A stretch of 15,877 bases of DNA from Polyrhizophydium stewartii. Lineage: Eukaryota; Chytridiomycota; Chytridiomycetes; Rhizophydiales. The notes below the pieces were generated by a model. That model did not search any database. It saw only the letters and a program-made list of their open reading frames with translations, and was not told the origin of the DNA. The stretch lies in assembly GCA_027604665.1 (NCBI GenBank), contig JADGIZ010000332.1, positions 1-15,877 of the forward strand, given 5' to 3'. Position numbers and translations under genes: made by a program. Positions 1 to 9,650 of this stretch are shown here, one piece after another. The stretch's first letter is position 1, and each line of letters opens with the position of its first letter.

Positions 1-566
1 GCGCGAAGCAATAAGAGCGGGCGGGCTGCGTCAGCACGCGGCAGCGCGTAAGGGCAGGGGCGGCCGACGCACCGTTGTCGTCCGAGGCGTGGAAGGACGC
101 AAACAGCGAGCGGCGGGCGGGGCGTGCGGGCTTGCGCGCAGGCGGCTGCAGCGGGTGCGGCAGCTGCGGCTGCGGGGCGTGCGGGAGCGGTGCAGGCAGC
201 GCCGACGACGAGTGGCGGGCACGGCGCGGCGGAGGCGGCAGCGGATGCGCGAGCGCCGGCAGCACCGCGGGCAGCGACTGCGGGCGCGGCGGCGGCGGCG
301 GCAGCGGGGACTGTGCGCGCTGCTGCAGTTGCTGCAGCTGCTGTTGTTGTTGTTGCTGCTGCTGCTGCTGGAGTTGCTGCTGCGCGGCGGCGTGGGCGGC
401 GGCAGCCAGGCGGCGGAACTCGCGCGCAGCGGCCTCGGCGGCCTCGGCGTCCGCATCCGGCGCAGGCGGCGCCGCTGCCCGCCGCTGCTGCTGGTGCGTG
501 GGGCCGCGCGGGCCGAGGACGCGGGCGCGGCGGGTGCGAGCGCATGACGGCTGCGTGCGGTGCGGT
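1..566 (-). CDS. Partial Q/P-rich low-complexity reading frame, cut by the left edge
   Basis: I do not recognise a family. On the minus strand a frame stays open from about 566 to the window edge. It encodes an Ala/Glu-rich helical stretch (ADAEAAEAAAREFRRL), then a Gln tract, then a Pro-rich segment, ending near SLFASFHASDDN. A typical intron for this genome follows at 26-72 (donor GTGCGT, branch CTGAC, acceptor GCAG) and the next exon begins ARPLLLLR. That intron supports minus-strand coding. The frame has no ATG and sits directly behind the GRAM/VASt gene stop at 601. Either the start lies in another frame (ATG at 545-543), or this is the tail of that gene joined through a 38-nt intron at 567-604, which is phase-compatible. 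All three minus frames are open because of GC content, so the frame choice is uncertain. Confidence 0.4.
320..385. repeat. CAG/CTG-type trinucleotide tract coding poly-Gln
   Basis: Imperfect CTG/TTG triplets on the plus strand (CAG/CAA on the coding minus strand) give about 17 glutamines interrupted by Leu. Mixed CAG and CAA codons suggest a protein-level homopolymer rather than a freshly expanded pure CAG run. Confidence 0.8.
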
Positions 567-600
567 CTGTGCGACAGTGGAGGAAACCCGCAGACGACTT

Positions 601-3600
601 TTACTGCCGCGGCCCCGAGCCGCCGCCCGCATTGCCCGAGCCGCCGCCCGCATTGCCCGCATCGCCCGCATCGCCAGCCGGATCCCCCGCGCCGCCGCTC
701 TTATCGCCCGCGGCCGCCGCAGCCTCCGCCGCAACGCCCGCATCGCGCGCCAGTTCGCCCAGCCGCGCCTGTCCCGCTCCCATGCGAGCCCACGCCGCCG
801 CCGCCGCATGCTGGGCCGCCGCCGTGTGCAGCTGCCGGCCAGCCGCCGCCCGTCGCTGGGCTGCAACGGCTGAGTCCGCCAGCACGGCAAGCTTGACCTG
901 GGCTCCCGCTGTCGATGGCGTTGCCGTGGCGCGTGCCTGCGCCGTGTCGGGCGACGTCGCGATCGCTGTCGGTGCCTCGGCAACTCCCGCCGTCATCGCA
1001 GCCTGCCGTGGCGGGCCTCGAGAACCTCGTGCCCACGCCACAAGCATCGCTACTAGCACAGCTGCGAGCGCTGCGATCACGGCATTCCGAGCCCTGTCCG
1101 ACGTCGCTCGAGCCGCCGCCTGCGTCGATGCGACAGCTACAGGCATTGCGCCGCCCGCATCCCGCAGCGCCGCCTCAATCTGCCGTCCAAACAGCTGCCA
1201 TCCCACCCGCAGCCGAGCCTGCTGCGCCACTGCACGCACCTGTGTCAGCCATCAGCCCCAAGCACCGCAGCGACATCCAGTGCCTACCTGGGATCGCCGC
1301 GGATACAACCACTCGGCACGTCCCCTCCCGCATCTGCGTCGCACACACACGATATCCGACATGTGGCTCGTGCGAGTCCGCTGCCGCCTCGTGCGACGGC
1401 ATGTCCGGCCGGTTCCGAATCCCCAGCCGCGAGTCAACCACAAACGCCCGCTTCTCTTGCACCTGAACAACTCGCTGCCGCTCGTGACACTGCAGCCCGG
1501 GGACAAGCAGCGGCGGCACGCTCAGCTGATGCGACGCCGTAAACGAAATGTCGCGCATGCGACCAGCCGCAGCTGCATGCCACGCCCCGACCTTGACTCC
1601 TGCGATCCCGCCACCGGCATCAGACCACGTCCGGCGATCTATCAGCTCGCCCACGCACGCAAGGCACGCACCTTCGATGTGAAAGGCTTGATGCAAGTAC
1701 CGCATCCACAGAGTCCCGTCCGCTCCAAACAGCACCTCGAACGCTGCATCAACCTCGATCGCAAACTCGGCGTCCAGAACCACGATCCCGCCGTGTCCGT
1801 CGCACGCACACGCCGGCCGCGCTCTCGTTGCGTTCTGGCCGCCGGCCGAGAGACGCCGCGAGCTGCGCCGTGACGAGCCTGTCGTGCCGTGCAGCTGCCG
1901 CGTCGTATGACGCCGTCCCTCGCTGAGGTTGGCTCGGTCGCCACCACCAGTGCTGCCCAGCGGACCGAGCGCATCACCATCGCTCGTCTCACCGCCGTCG
2001 CTTGCGTCGCCGCCGTAGGTGCCCTGCCCGCCAAACCCGACCGCCGCGGCACCTGCATTCAGCCCAGATGCCACAACGTCCATGGTCGACTCGAGCCGCG
2101 TCTTAAGGGTTCGCAACACGCTGGCCCGCAGGCCCGGGGATCCGGTCGCCACCCCAGCGCCGTCGCCAGCAGACGCCGCCGTGCCGCCTGCTTGCCCGGC
2201 ACTGCCGCTGGTGTTTGTTGAGGCGCTTGTAGGCGACATTGCTGCAAGCGACGACGCCGCAAGCCCCGCCGTCGAGCTGCTTATCACGTCCACCGCCGAC
2301 GCCGCGCGAGCATGCAGATCCGCGATGCCGCTGCCGTGCATCGGCGACACTGTCAGCACCTCGGTTGCCGCTCGCGCGCGTGCCGTTTGCCGATCCAGAT
2401 CCGGGAATGTGAGTGTCGGCGGGCCTTGCACGGCGTTCGTTGCACCACCGCCGCCGCCGCTGCCGGCGCTGCCGATAACTCCGCCGCTGCTGCTTCCATT
2501 GCTGCTCCCGCCGCCGGGGCCGAGCCCTTCGCTGCCCACCGATCCACCGCCCGCGAGTGTGCCCGTCGCTCCAGGACTGCCCGGCACCCCGGACATGGCC
2601 CCTGCCGACATGGCGCCGCAGCCAGCCAGTGAAGACACGCTGCTGATGCTCAGCCGAAGCGGGTCGGGCCGCGGCGTCTCGGGCGGGTTTGCATGCATCG
2701 GTGACGAGCCGCTCATCTGCCGCACAGAAACATCCACAGATACACACAGACACGCACACGTCAGCCCGGCCGCTTCGACCTCTGCCTGCGCTCCACAAGC
2801 GCGTGCATACGCCACCCACCGCTCCGGACCGCCACAAGTTCCACTGCGACTCGATCAGCTCAAACGCCGCGTCGCGCTTCATAAACGACGCAAACGTGTG
2901 TTGCTTTCCGCCGTGCTCGTGTCAGCCGACTCTCAGCAGGCATACCATTTTTCCAAGCCGCCGACCCAATCCAAGACGCAGAAGTCCTGCTCTCACCTTG
3001 CCATCCAGCATCGTGATCCGAATCGCGTTTGGAATCACGCCGGCAATGCTGCGTCGCTCAGCCTGCCGCATGTCGAGGTAATCCAGAACCAACTTGCACG
3101 GTGCCAGCACAGCCGAGTAGAAGCACACGCGGTCGCGCGTGACAAACATGCGGCCGTGGCGGAGGATGTCGCGCTCCCATGCGCACGAGTAGGCTGCGAG
3201 TGCGTCGGATCGTGCAAGAGTAAGCAACCAGGATTGACAAGACAGGAGCGAAAATCGCGGATCCATTGAGCGGCCTCACAGTTGATGAACGTGTCGTACG
3301 CATCCTTGATCTCGGGGAACAGCGCGGCAAACTGCGCACGCGCACGCATGCGGTGCTCGCTCGTTGCGTTGCTCTTTGTCGTGTCGCGGCGCGACTGGAC
3401 CACCATCACCCAGACAGCCATGGTTTCAACATCCGCAGTACCCAGGACGCAGGTCATCAAGGCGCGACAGTCAGCAGCTCCTCGCAGCGCATTTGAGAAG
3501 CCCAGCGCCGAGACTCCAACCTCACCCTGCTAGTGAGACTATCCCGCTTGCCACCGCCAGAGTCGCCATCGCCCGCGTCGTCTGCATCCATGAGATCGAT

Positions 3601-5066
3601 GCTCCCGACAGATGCCTGCTCGGTCACGCGGTGGGCGTGGTGCTGCGCGTCGTCGCCTCTCGCCCGTGCCTGAAGCGGTGAAAGCGTGTCTCGATCTTTT
3701 GGCGTCATTGTCGCGGCGGCCGATCCGGCGGCCGCATTGGCGCTGGGAGACGCTGAGGCCGTGTGGGCGGCGGCCGCGGCTGCCATTGATCCGGCCATCG
3801 CCATGACAAGATCCGGATCCGTGCGCGACGGAATGATGCCTGCAGTTACGACTGGCGCCGACTGCGAGTGCTTGTGCGTGCCGCGTGGCCGCACAGGCTC
3901 CGGTGACGATCGCATGCGGACGCTGGTGTTTCCACCGGCAGTGCCCTGTCCCGCATTGCTGGCAGTTTCAGGGCCGCCTGGCGAGCCAGGCGTGATTTTG
4001 ATCGTTGGGCTGCCTGGCCGGCTTCCGCTTTGGACCGCTACGTCGCCGGAGCCCTGCAATCGCTGCTGCGTGGTCGGCATCTCGGTCGCCCCCCTCGCTG
4101 CCTCAGGCGTCAGCACGACCGTCCGCGATGTCTCTGCATCTCGCAGAGCGGCATCTTACCTCGCTGCGTGCTGCTTCCGCTCTGCATCTCACCCGGCGCC
4201 GCAGCCATGGCCGACGACGACGCCGATCGTGCCATAGGCCCGCGTCCGGCCGCCGAGTTGTCGTCGCGCACAGCACCCGTCGCCGCTGTCGACGACAGAT
4301 ATGCATTGCCTCCTCCATGCGCACTTCCACCCGCATCGTCGCCGCCGCGATGCTGATGCACGCTCGGCCGCCGCCCAACGTGCACGACGCCAGAGAACTT
4401 ACGAGGTACGCTCACCGGATCGTTGCCCAGACCGCCTATCTCGGCCACGCTGAGCCGGTGTGCCGAGGTCGCCGACGCAACCGCGGTCGTGGCCGTGTTG
4501 GCCGTCACCGCGCTCGCTGGGTTCGTCGCCGTCGCGGAAGACGCTGCCGATGTCGACGACGACAGCACCGTGCCGGATCCCGTGGTGCCGGCGCCCGACG
4601 TCACAACCATGATTGCATTGTCCCGCCCGCTGCTGGCGTGGCTCGACGACGACGACGACACTGTCGCCCGCCGTGTGCCCCATGGCCGCCACGACGCGCT
4701 GCCGTGCGTCTCGCCGCTGGGATCCACGCTCTCGCGGCGATGCGACCCGTGGTGTTTCTTCTTGCCCTGCTGGTGCTGCTGATGCTGCTGCTGATGCTGA
4801 TGCTGCTGCTGCTGATGCTGCTGCTGCTGCTGATGCTGCTGCGACGGCTGCTGATGCTGATGCTGATTGTGTTCTTGGCCACCGCCGCCCGGATCGTGCT
4901 CGGCAACAGCCGCCTGACCCCACGGCAAGACATCGCTTCCATCGCTCCCCTGCCTCAAATGATGCCTCGGAACACTCTGATCTTTGGCATGGGGGCTCTG
5001 GTGGCCTTGATCGTGGTGGCTGCTGGTGCCGTTGGCGTGGTGGTGGTGGTGGTGCATCCAGGACAT
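601..5066 (-). CDS. GRAM and VASt domain protein with C-terminal membrane anchor (LAM/GRAMD1-like)
   Basis: Likely an ER-anchored sterol-transfer protein of membrane contact sites. Proposed exons: 5066-4160, 4097-3526, 3394-3280, 3193-2997, 2903-2811 (or 2820), 2716-1288, 1229-601, about 1313 aa. Residues 1-490 are low complexity, with a His6 run, a Gln/His tract and Ser/Ala/Thr-rich sequence. A GRAM domain follows at about 508-620 (LFPEIKD, YSCAWERDILRHGRMF, IPNAIRI, FASFMKRDAAFELI). After a Gly/Ser linker comes a VASt domain at about 939-1125 (EVLFGADG, KVGAWH, ending GWQLFGRQIEAAL). One hydrophobic segment lies at about 1154-1171 (AVIAALAAVLVAMLVAW), then about 140 Ala-rich residues that would face the lumen. 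The GRAM exons splice in frame exactly where the domain requires. The start is uncertain: 5066 is the first in-frame ATG with A at -3. An upstream exon beginning with the ATG near 5325 could also splice in through a CAAG acceptor near 5182. SNARE- and BAR-type domains are not seen. Confidence 0.8.
617..658. repeat. 21-bp tandem repeat (two copies) in the GRAM/VASt gene 3' end
   Basis: A 21-bp unit beginning gagccgccgcccg occurs twice in a row (617-637, 638-658), followed by two shorter gcatcgccc-like units. On the minus strand it encodes the GGGSGNA repeats at the C-terminus. Confidence 0.8.
4767..4866. repeat. CTG/ATG triplet array coding a Gln/His tract
   Basis: About 100 bp of ctg and atg triplets on the plus strand read on the coding strand as alternating Gln runs and His (QHQQQ-type). 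It lies in the N-terminal low-complexity region of the GRAM/VASt protein. Together with the His6 run coded at about 5036-5055 it makes this terminus strongly His/Gln-rich. Confidence 0.85.
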
Positions 5067-5396
5067 TTTCGTCCGTAAAAGAAACCTCGCGCGAGGCGTG
5101 GCTCTGCTCCCGCCCCAAGCTTTTGTGCTCCCCCATGTTCTGCCAATCCGTCTGACCCACGTTCTCTGGATCCACTTGAGCACACACCCACACGGTCAAC
5201 GCCGAAACGCAGGACAACTGCATCATTGTTATCGCGCATCTCGAGGTAGGAGCCGAATCCGCACATCTCGGCCTGCGCTCGCACCGCGCTCACACCAGCA
5301 CGACCCAGATCGGTCGTGCACATGAGCAAGGAACCAAGGAGCGGCACGGGCAAGAGGAAAACAAGAAAGTGAGGGCTCGGACCAGCATGCGGCGCA
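5067..5396 (-). other. Intergenic region between RPN1 stop and the GRAM/VASt gene
   Basis: This 330-bp stretch should hold the RPN1 3' end and the promoter/leader of the GRAM/VASt gene. I see no AATAAA signal. All three minus frames are largely open between 5226 and 5067. The element TTGACC followed by a pyrimidine/GT stretch and CTCAAG near 5182 resembles the CAAG acceptors seen elsewhere in the window, so a 5' intron of the downstream gene may lie here. Confidence 0.45.
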
Positions 5397-8300
5397 TTAT
5401 TTGCCGACATCCTCCTCCATCCACTTGCACGACAAGCACCACACCGGTCAGCGCACTGCACGCTATTGCCCACTCAGCAGCAGGCCATCACAGCAGTCTC
5501 ACCTCGGGGTTCTTCTTGAGAATCACAAAGCCCTCAAGCACATGCGACAGCGCCAGAAACTCCTCGGTCGCGAGCTCCGCGCGCTCAGTGTACGCAAGCA
5601 GCACCGGCGTCGTGTGCGTCTGGAAGCCGGTAATGGTCTTGGGACGGCCGGCTTGGCCAACAACGTCCACAGCCTGGCCGACGCGCACAGACACGCCAAT
5701 GTTCTTGAGGTTCTCGTCAAGCGTCATCAGGAACCGCGGGTACATGGCCGGCACCAAAAAGTACAGCAGATAGTGCGCCTTTCCAAAGATGACTGCATCG
5801 CAGCTTTGTCAGCAGTCGGCCCATACGCCAGCCCCAGTCGATCGGCGAATTCACAGGCGCATCCTCTCCCACAACAAAACTCACAGGTCTTCGAGTCCAG
5901 CATCGTCGTCAGCACAACCAGCAGGCCCGACACAGCCGAAGGCGAAAACATGCTGCGGTTCAGCGCAAAGGGGTTGATCGTGAGCGTGCCCTTGCCCATG
6001 TGCAGCATGCCCTGCGCAATGCGGATCGCAAACAGGTGGTTCGCCTCCTTGTGGTAGTATGCCGCAAGCTGCCGCAGCATCTGCGCCAGCCGCGCGTTGT
6101 TTGTGCCCGCGCCAACAAGGCCCATCGCAAAGATCGCATGCAGCGACACGTCGGCGTCGCTGTCGTGCGAGTACTTGGACAGCAGGTCCAGCAGTGTCAC
6201 CACTGGGTTCGACGCGCACAGCAGGCCAAGCGCCAGCGGCACCGCGCGGCGAATCACAGGCTCGCCATAGTGCATCTGCAGGCAACACGGCGGGAGAACA
6301 CACACACGCATGGGTCAGCCATGGGGCATCGCCGGATCCAGCCCCGTCCCTCGCTCGCGCAACACGCACCAGGTGGTTGAACGCGCGCATGGCCATTTCC
6401 GAGCCAATGTCCTCGCCCATGGCAATCAGCGCAATGCCGAGGACGGCGAACGCCTGGAACGTGGGGTCTTCCTTTGCGGGATCGAGGTGGTCGTTGCAGT
6501 GGTGCAGCATCTTCTGGATTTTGAGCACGTTGCCGGTGCCTGGCGAGGTCGGGTCAGATCGACTCTTTGCACGGTTTACACCTCGCAGCAAAGCACGCAC
6601 CAGCAAACGCGCAGATCTCGACAAGGACCTCAACCTGCTTGCCCAGCGGGTGCTCAATCGCCTTGAGCGTCTCGATCGGCGCCTCGGCCGCGTCCTGCCT
6701 GCCCAGGAACAGCAGCGCAAGGCCCACGCCCATGAGCTTGCCATACGCGTCCTTGAGCTGCGTCTCATCGCGCTCCATCATGGTCTGCAGGATCGTGCTT
6801 GTGATCTCGCCGTGGCACGTCCCGACAAAGACCAGTCCGAGCGAAAGCGCAGCGAGCGAGGCCAGCTCCATCGAGATGCCCGTGTCCGACACCAGCGGGA
6901 GCAGCAGGTCCAGCACCTCCTCACGCGCCGCGCGCGCGTACGCAATGCCGAGTCTGTGTTACGACAACCGGCGTCAGCCACTCGTCGCTGTGTTTGCTCG
7001 CCAACGCCCTGTCGGCCTCGGCATGGCGCCCTCTTACCCTACAATCGACGTGGCTCGGATCACGGCGCTCGACGCATTCACCTGCTCAGACAAGAGCGCC
7101 AGGGCAGGGTCCGACTCGTTGCGCACGCCCGACGTCACCAGGCCGATCGCGAGCAGGGCGCCGGCCTTGATGTTGTCGTCCTGCGAATAGAGGTACTTGT
7201 CGATGTGCGTCAAACCAATCTCAACGTCCCACAGCAGGATCGAGCCGAGCGATGCTGCAGCGCTAAGCATGCCGCTGTCCTTGTTCTTGTAAATCCAGCT
7301 GCCTTCGTCGGTGCCCATCATGAGCCTGTCGCTGCCAAAACCAGCATTGACAAAGGCGTTGACAAACGTCGACGCCAAGTTCTGCTTGGCCGAGTCCACG
7401 TTGGCAGCCGCGGCACCAGGACCTACGTGGCACGACGAGGCTGTCAGAAACAGGTATCCCACATGAGCCTGCTCGGCGTAGCCAACTCACGAGTATTCTC
7501 GAGGTGGCTCTTGTAAATGTCCTCGGGCGTCTTGGGCTCGAGCACATCAAGGTCGCGTGCCAGCGTGATAAAGTGCTCCGAAAGACGCGTGTTGTTGATG
7601 ATCTCGTTGAGTTCCTCGTCCTCGGTGTCAATATACACCTGCTGGCGCGCGAGCAGGAACGCCATCTGCTTTTTGACCAGGCTGCATAGCGCCGAGTGGT
7701 GCGCAGGTGAGCGAGGCAGATTAGCATGCAGCGAGGTAGCAAGAAGCACGACAAGCGACGCACGGGTCGGGGCAGGCGTCAAAGTCCTCCTTGATCATGT
7801 CCAAGTCGTTGATGCGCATCGAAATCTGGAGTGCCGGCGTGAACTCGTCAAACTTGCGGTAGATGGCGTGCGCCGTCTTGAAGATGCTCAGGTCGTCGGG
7901 CGGCGTGACGTACGAAGCGCAGCTCGTGATGTAAAGGCACACGCGCTTAAACGTGTCCTTGTCGACAAAGCCCGCCAGGTGGTCGAGGGCCTCGAGATCA
8001 AGTAGCAGGTCGCATGCGTCGGCCTCGGCGTTGTGCTTGAGGAAAAACGGAACAATCTCGAGTGCCTGCGCAAGAAGGTGCTCGGTGCTCTCCTCGGCCT
8101 CGCTCAGGGCGACATACTCGGCAATGAGCTCTGCGGCAAGGTGGCTGTCGATCACCGAATACACACACGCGAGCAGGCGGATGTGAGGTGATGTGCGTTC
8201 AGCCGTCAGCATCCTGGCAGGTGTGGCGAGACGGGAGCGGCAATCAGCTCGCAAGCTCACCGCACGTATTCGTGGCCCCACAGGCCGGCGGGCTCGGACG

Positions 8301-9424
8301 CTCCGAGCATACGGAACTTGAGGCTGTCGCGCTGGCCCTCCTCCGCGTACGACATGGCCAGCACCGACAGGATATCGGCCAGCGAGCGCTGAGCAAGAGC
8401 ACCAGGGCAATGACGCCCAGAATCCCCTTGTCAGCCAAAAGCAAGACCCTCTCTTGCTCGGCCGAGCACCGCAGCCTAGCGCACCTTGATATCCGAGTCA
8501 GGCCAGCTCTCAAAGATCTCGTTCATGGTCGGGTAGTGCGAGCGCAGGAACTTGAGCGGCTTGGGTACCGACGTCATGGAGCTCGTCGAGGTGCGGATGA
8601 GCGTGCGCAGCGTCTCGAGCGACGGCTTATACAACTCCGTCTTGGGCTCCTGCGCAACAGATCAGCGAGCAGGTTCGGCGGGTCAGTACGGCGCCTGGAG
8701 GACGACAAAGCGTGTGGACCCAAATGCACGCCTAGACGCACCTTGAGGCGCTCAACGAGCATCTCGAGCTCAGACTTGAGCTGCTGGTCCTCCTCGGACT
8801 TGAGCCGCGAGGTGAAGGCGCAGAAGAAGGCGTCAGCGCCGAGAGCGGCATCAGGGGGAGGGCAGCGGCTGTTGCGCAGAGGGTGCGCAGGACAGCCGCT
8901 ATCAGCGGCCCGCCGTGAGGCAGACCCCGAGCCGCGGCTGTGGCCCGCGCGAGCGTGCGCGGGCCGTGCGTGGGTCGTTCTGGCGCAGGCTGCCAGCGAC
9001 GCGGCCGATTGCGCACGGGCCAGGGTGCTGCGTGCTGCTCGCGAGTCGCTGGCCGCGCGGGGCGTGTGCGGCCGTGCGCGACGCCTCGCCGCCAGGCAGC
9101 AGTGGGCGGCGCGCGCGGCTGCGCGGTCATCGCCCGGCCGAGGCTGCACCGGGGAGGCGGGGCCTGGCGCTCGTCCGCCCGCCGCGTGCTGCCTCGCGGG
9201 CAGCGCCGCGGCCGGGCCGCGCGCATCCAGATCCCCGCGGTCCAGCACGCCGCCTCGCCCGCGAGCGCCTGCCCGCAGGCGGTGCAGGCGCACGGCGGGG
9301 ATGCGAAGCCGTCAGCGAGTTCAAGAGAGGAGCGTACCAGCTCGTCCTCCTCGGGCTTGCCGTCCTTCTTGGGGTCCTTGCCCTTGGCGGCCTCGGGCTT
9401 CGGAGCGTCCTCTGCTTTGGTCAT
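5397..9424 (-). CDS. RPN1: 26S proteasome regulatory subunit RPN1 (PSMD2)
   Basis: Non-ATPase scaffold of the 19S base. It docks ubiquitin and UBL shuttle factors (Rad23, Dsk2) and the deubiquitinase Ubp6 beside the Rpt ring. Exons: 9424-9338, 8798-8742, 8649-8485, 8388-8261, 8144-7764, 7681-7491, 7422-7038, 6953-6601, 6539-6370, 6275-5885, 5792-5503, 5423-5397. All phases agree, giving 874 aa, normal for the family. Residues 1-29 are a Lys/Glu/Pro-rich leader. The conserved core starts at [18 protein letters not shown], followed by [12 protein letters not shown] and [12 protein letters not shown]. The PC-repeat toroid follows from about 380 ([52 protein letters not shown]-like [11 protein letters not shown]). 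The C-terminal signature is [14 protein letters not shown], then [14 protein letters not shown] and [12 protein letters not shown]. An 8-residue last exon replaces a read-through that would stop at 5488. The start ATG has A at -3. Intron 1 is unusually long (539 nt). CDC34 lies 226 bp upstream on the same strand. Confidence 0.96.
8799..9337 (-). other. Oversized first intron of RPN1
   Basis: Donor GTACGC at 9337 and acceptor GCTCAAG at 8799, with GCTGAC and a pyrimidine tract about 30 nt before the acceptor. Splicing joins DEL to SEEDQQL, the junction expected for RPN1. At 539 nt it is several times longer than the other ten introns of the gene (61-116 nt) and strikingly GC-rich. I see no snoRNA C/D boxes or conserved protein inside it; the long open frames there are composition effects. 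Confidence 0.8.
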
Positions 9425-9650
9425 TCTGGGTCGAACCCGCGGCAACCCCGTCGCGCCAAGCTTGGGCCGGCTGGACTCCCCCTCCTCACGGACCGGCCCC
9501 GCAGCACCCAGAATCCATGATCCGCCAGCCCAGCACCACCGTATCCCCGCTACAAAGGACAGAGAGAATGGCACACCACCGCGTCTCACAAAACATCATA
9601 TCCATGTTTCTGTTCGTTGTCTCTTGGTCCTCCCAAAGAACCCACATCAC
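9425..9650 (-). promoter_or_regulatory. CDC34-RPN1 intergenic spacer, presumed RPN1 promoter
   Basis: 226 bp between the CDC34 stop and RPN1 start. It must contain the CDC34 terminator and RPN1 promoter. I find no AATAAA and no exact PACE element (GGTGGCAAA) of the yeast Rpn4 type. Confidence 0.4.

Noticed and set aside
75..3269. Long plus-strand open frames (75-896, 560-1873, 2019-3269)
   Set aside because: They are antisense to spliced, domain-bearing minus-strand exons, are rich in Ala/Arg/Cys/Pro from GC content, and match no family.
5488..5757. RPN1 ending at the in-frame stop 5488 (…NPEVRLL)
   Set aside because: The GAG/GTGAGA donor and downstream branch and CAAG acceptor give the family-like ending [11 protein letters not shown] at 5397.
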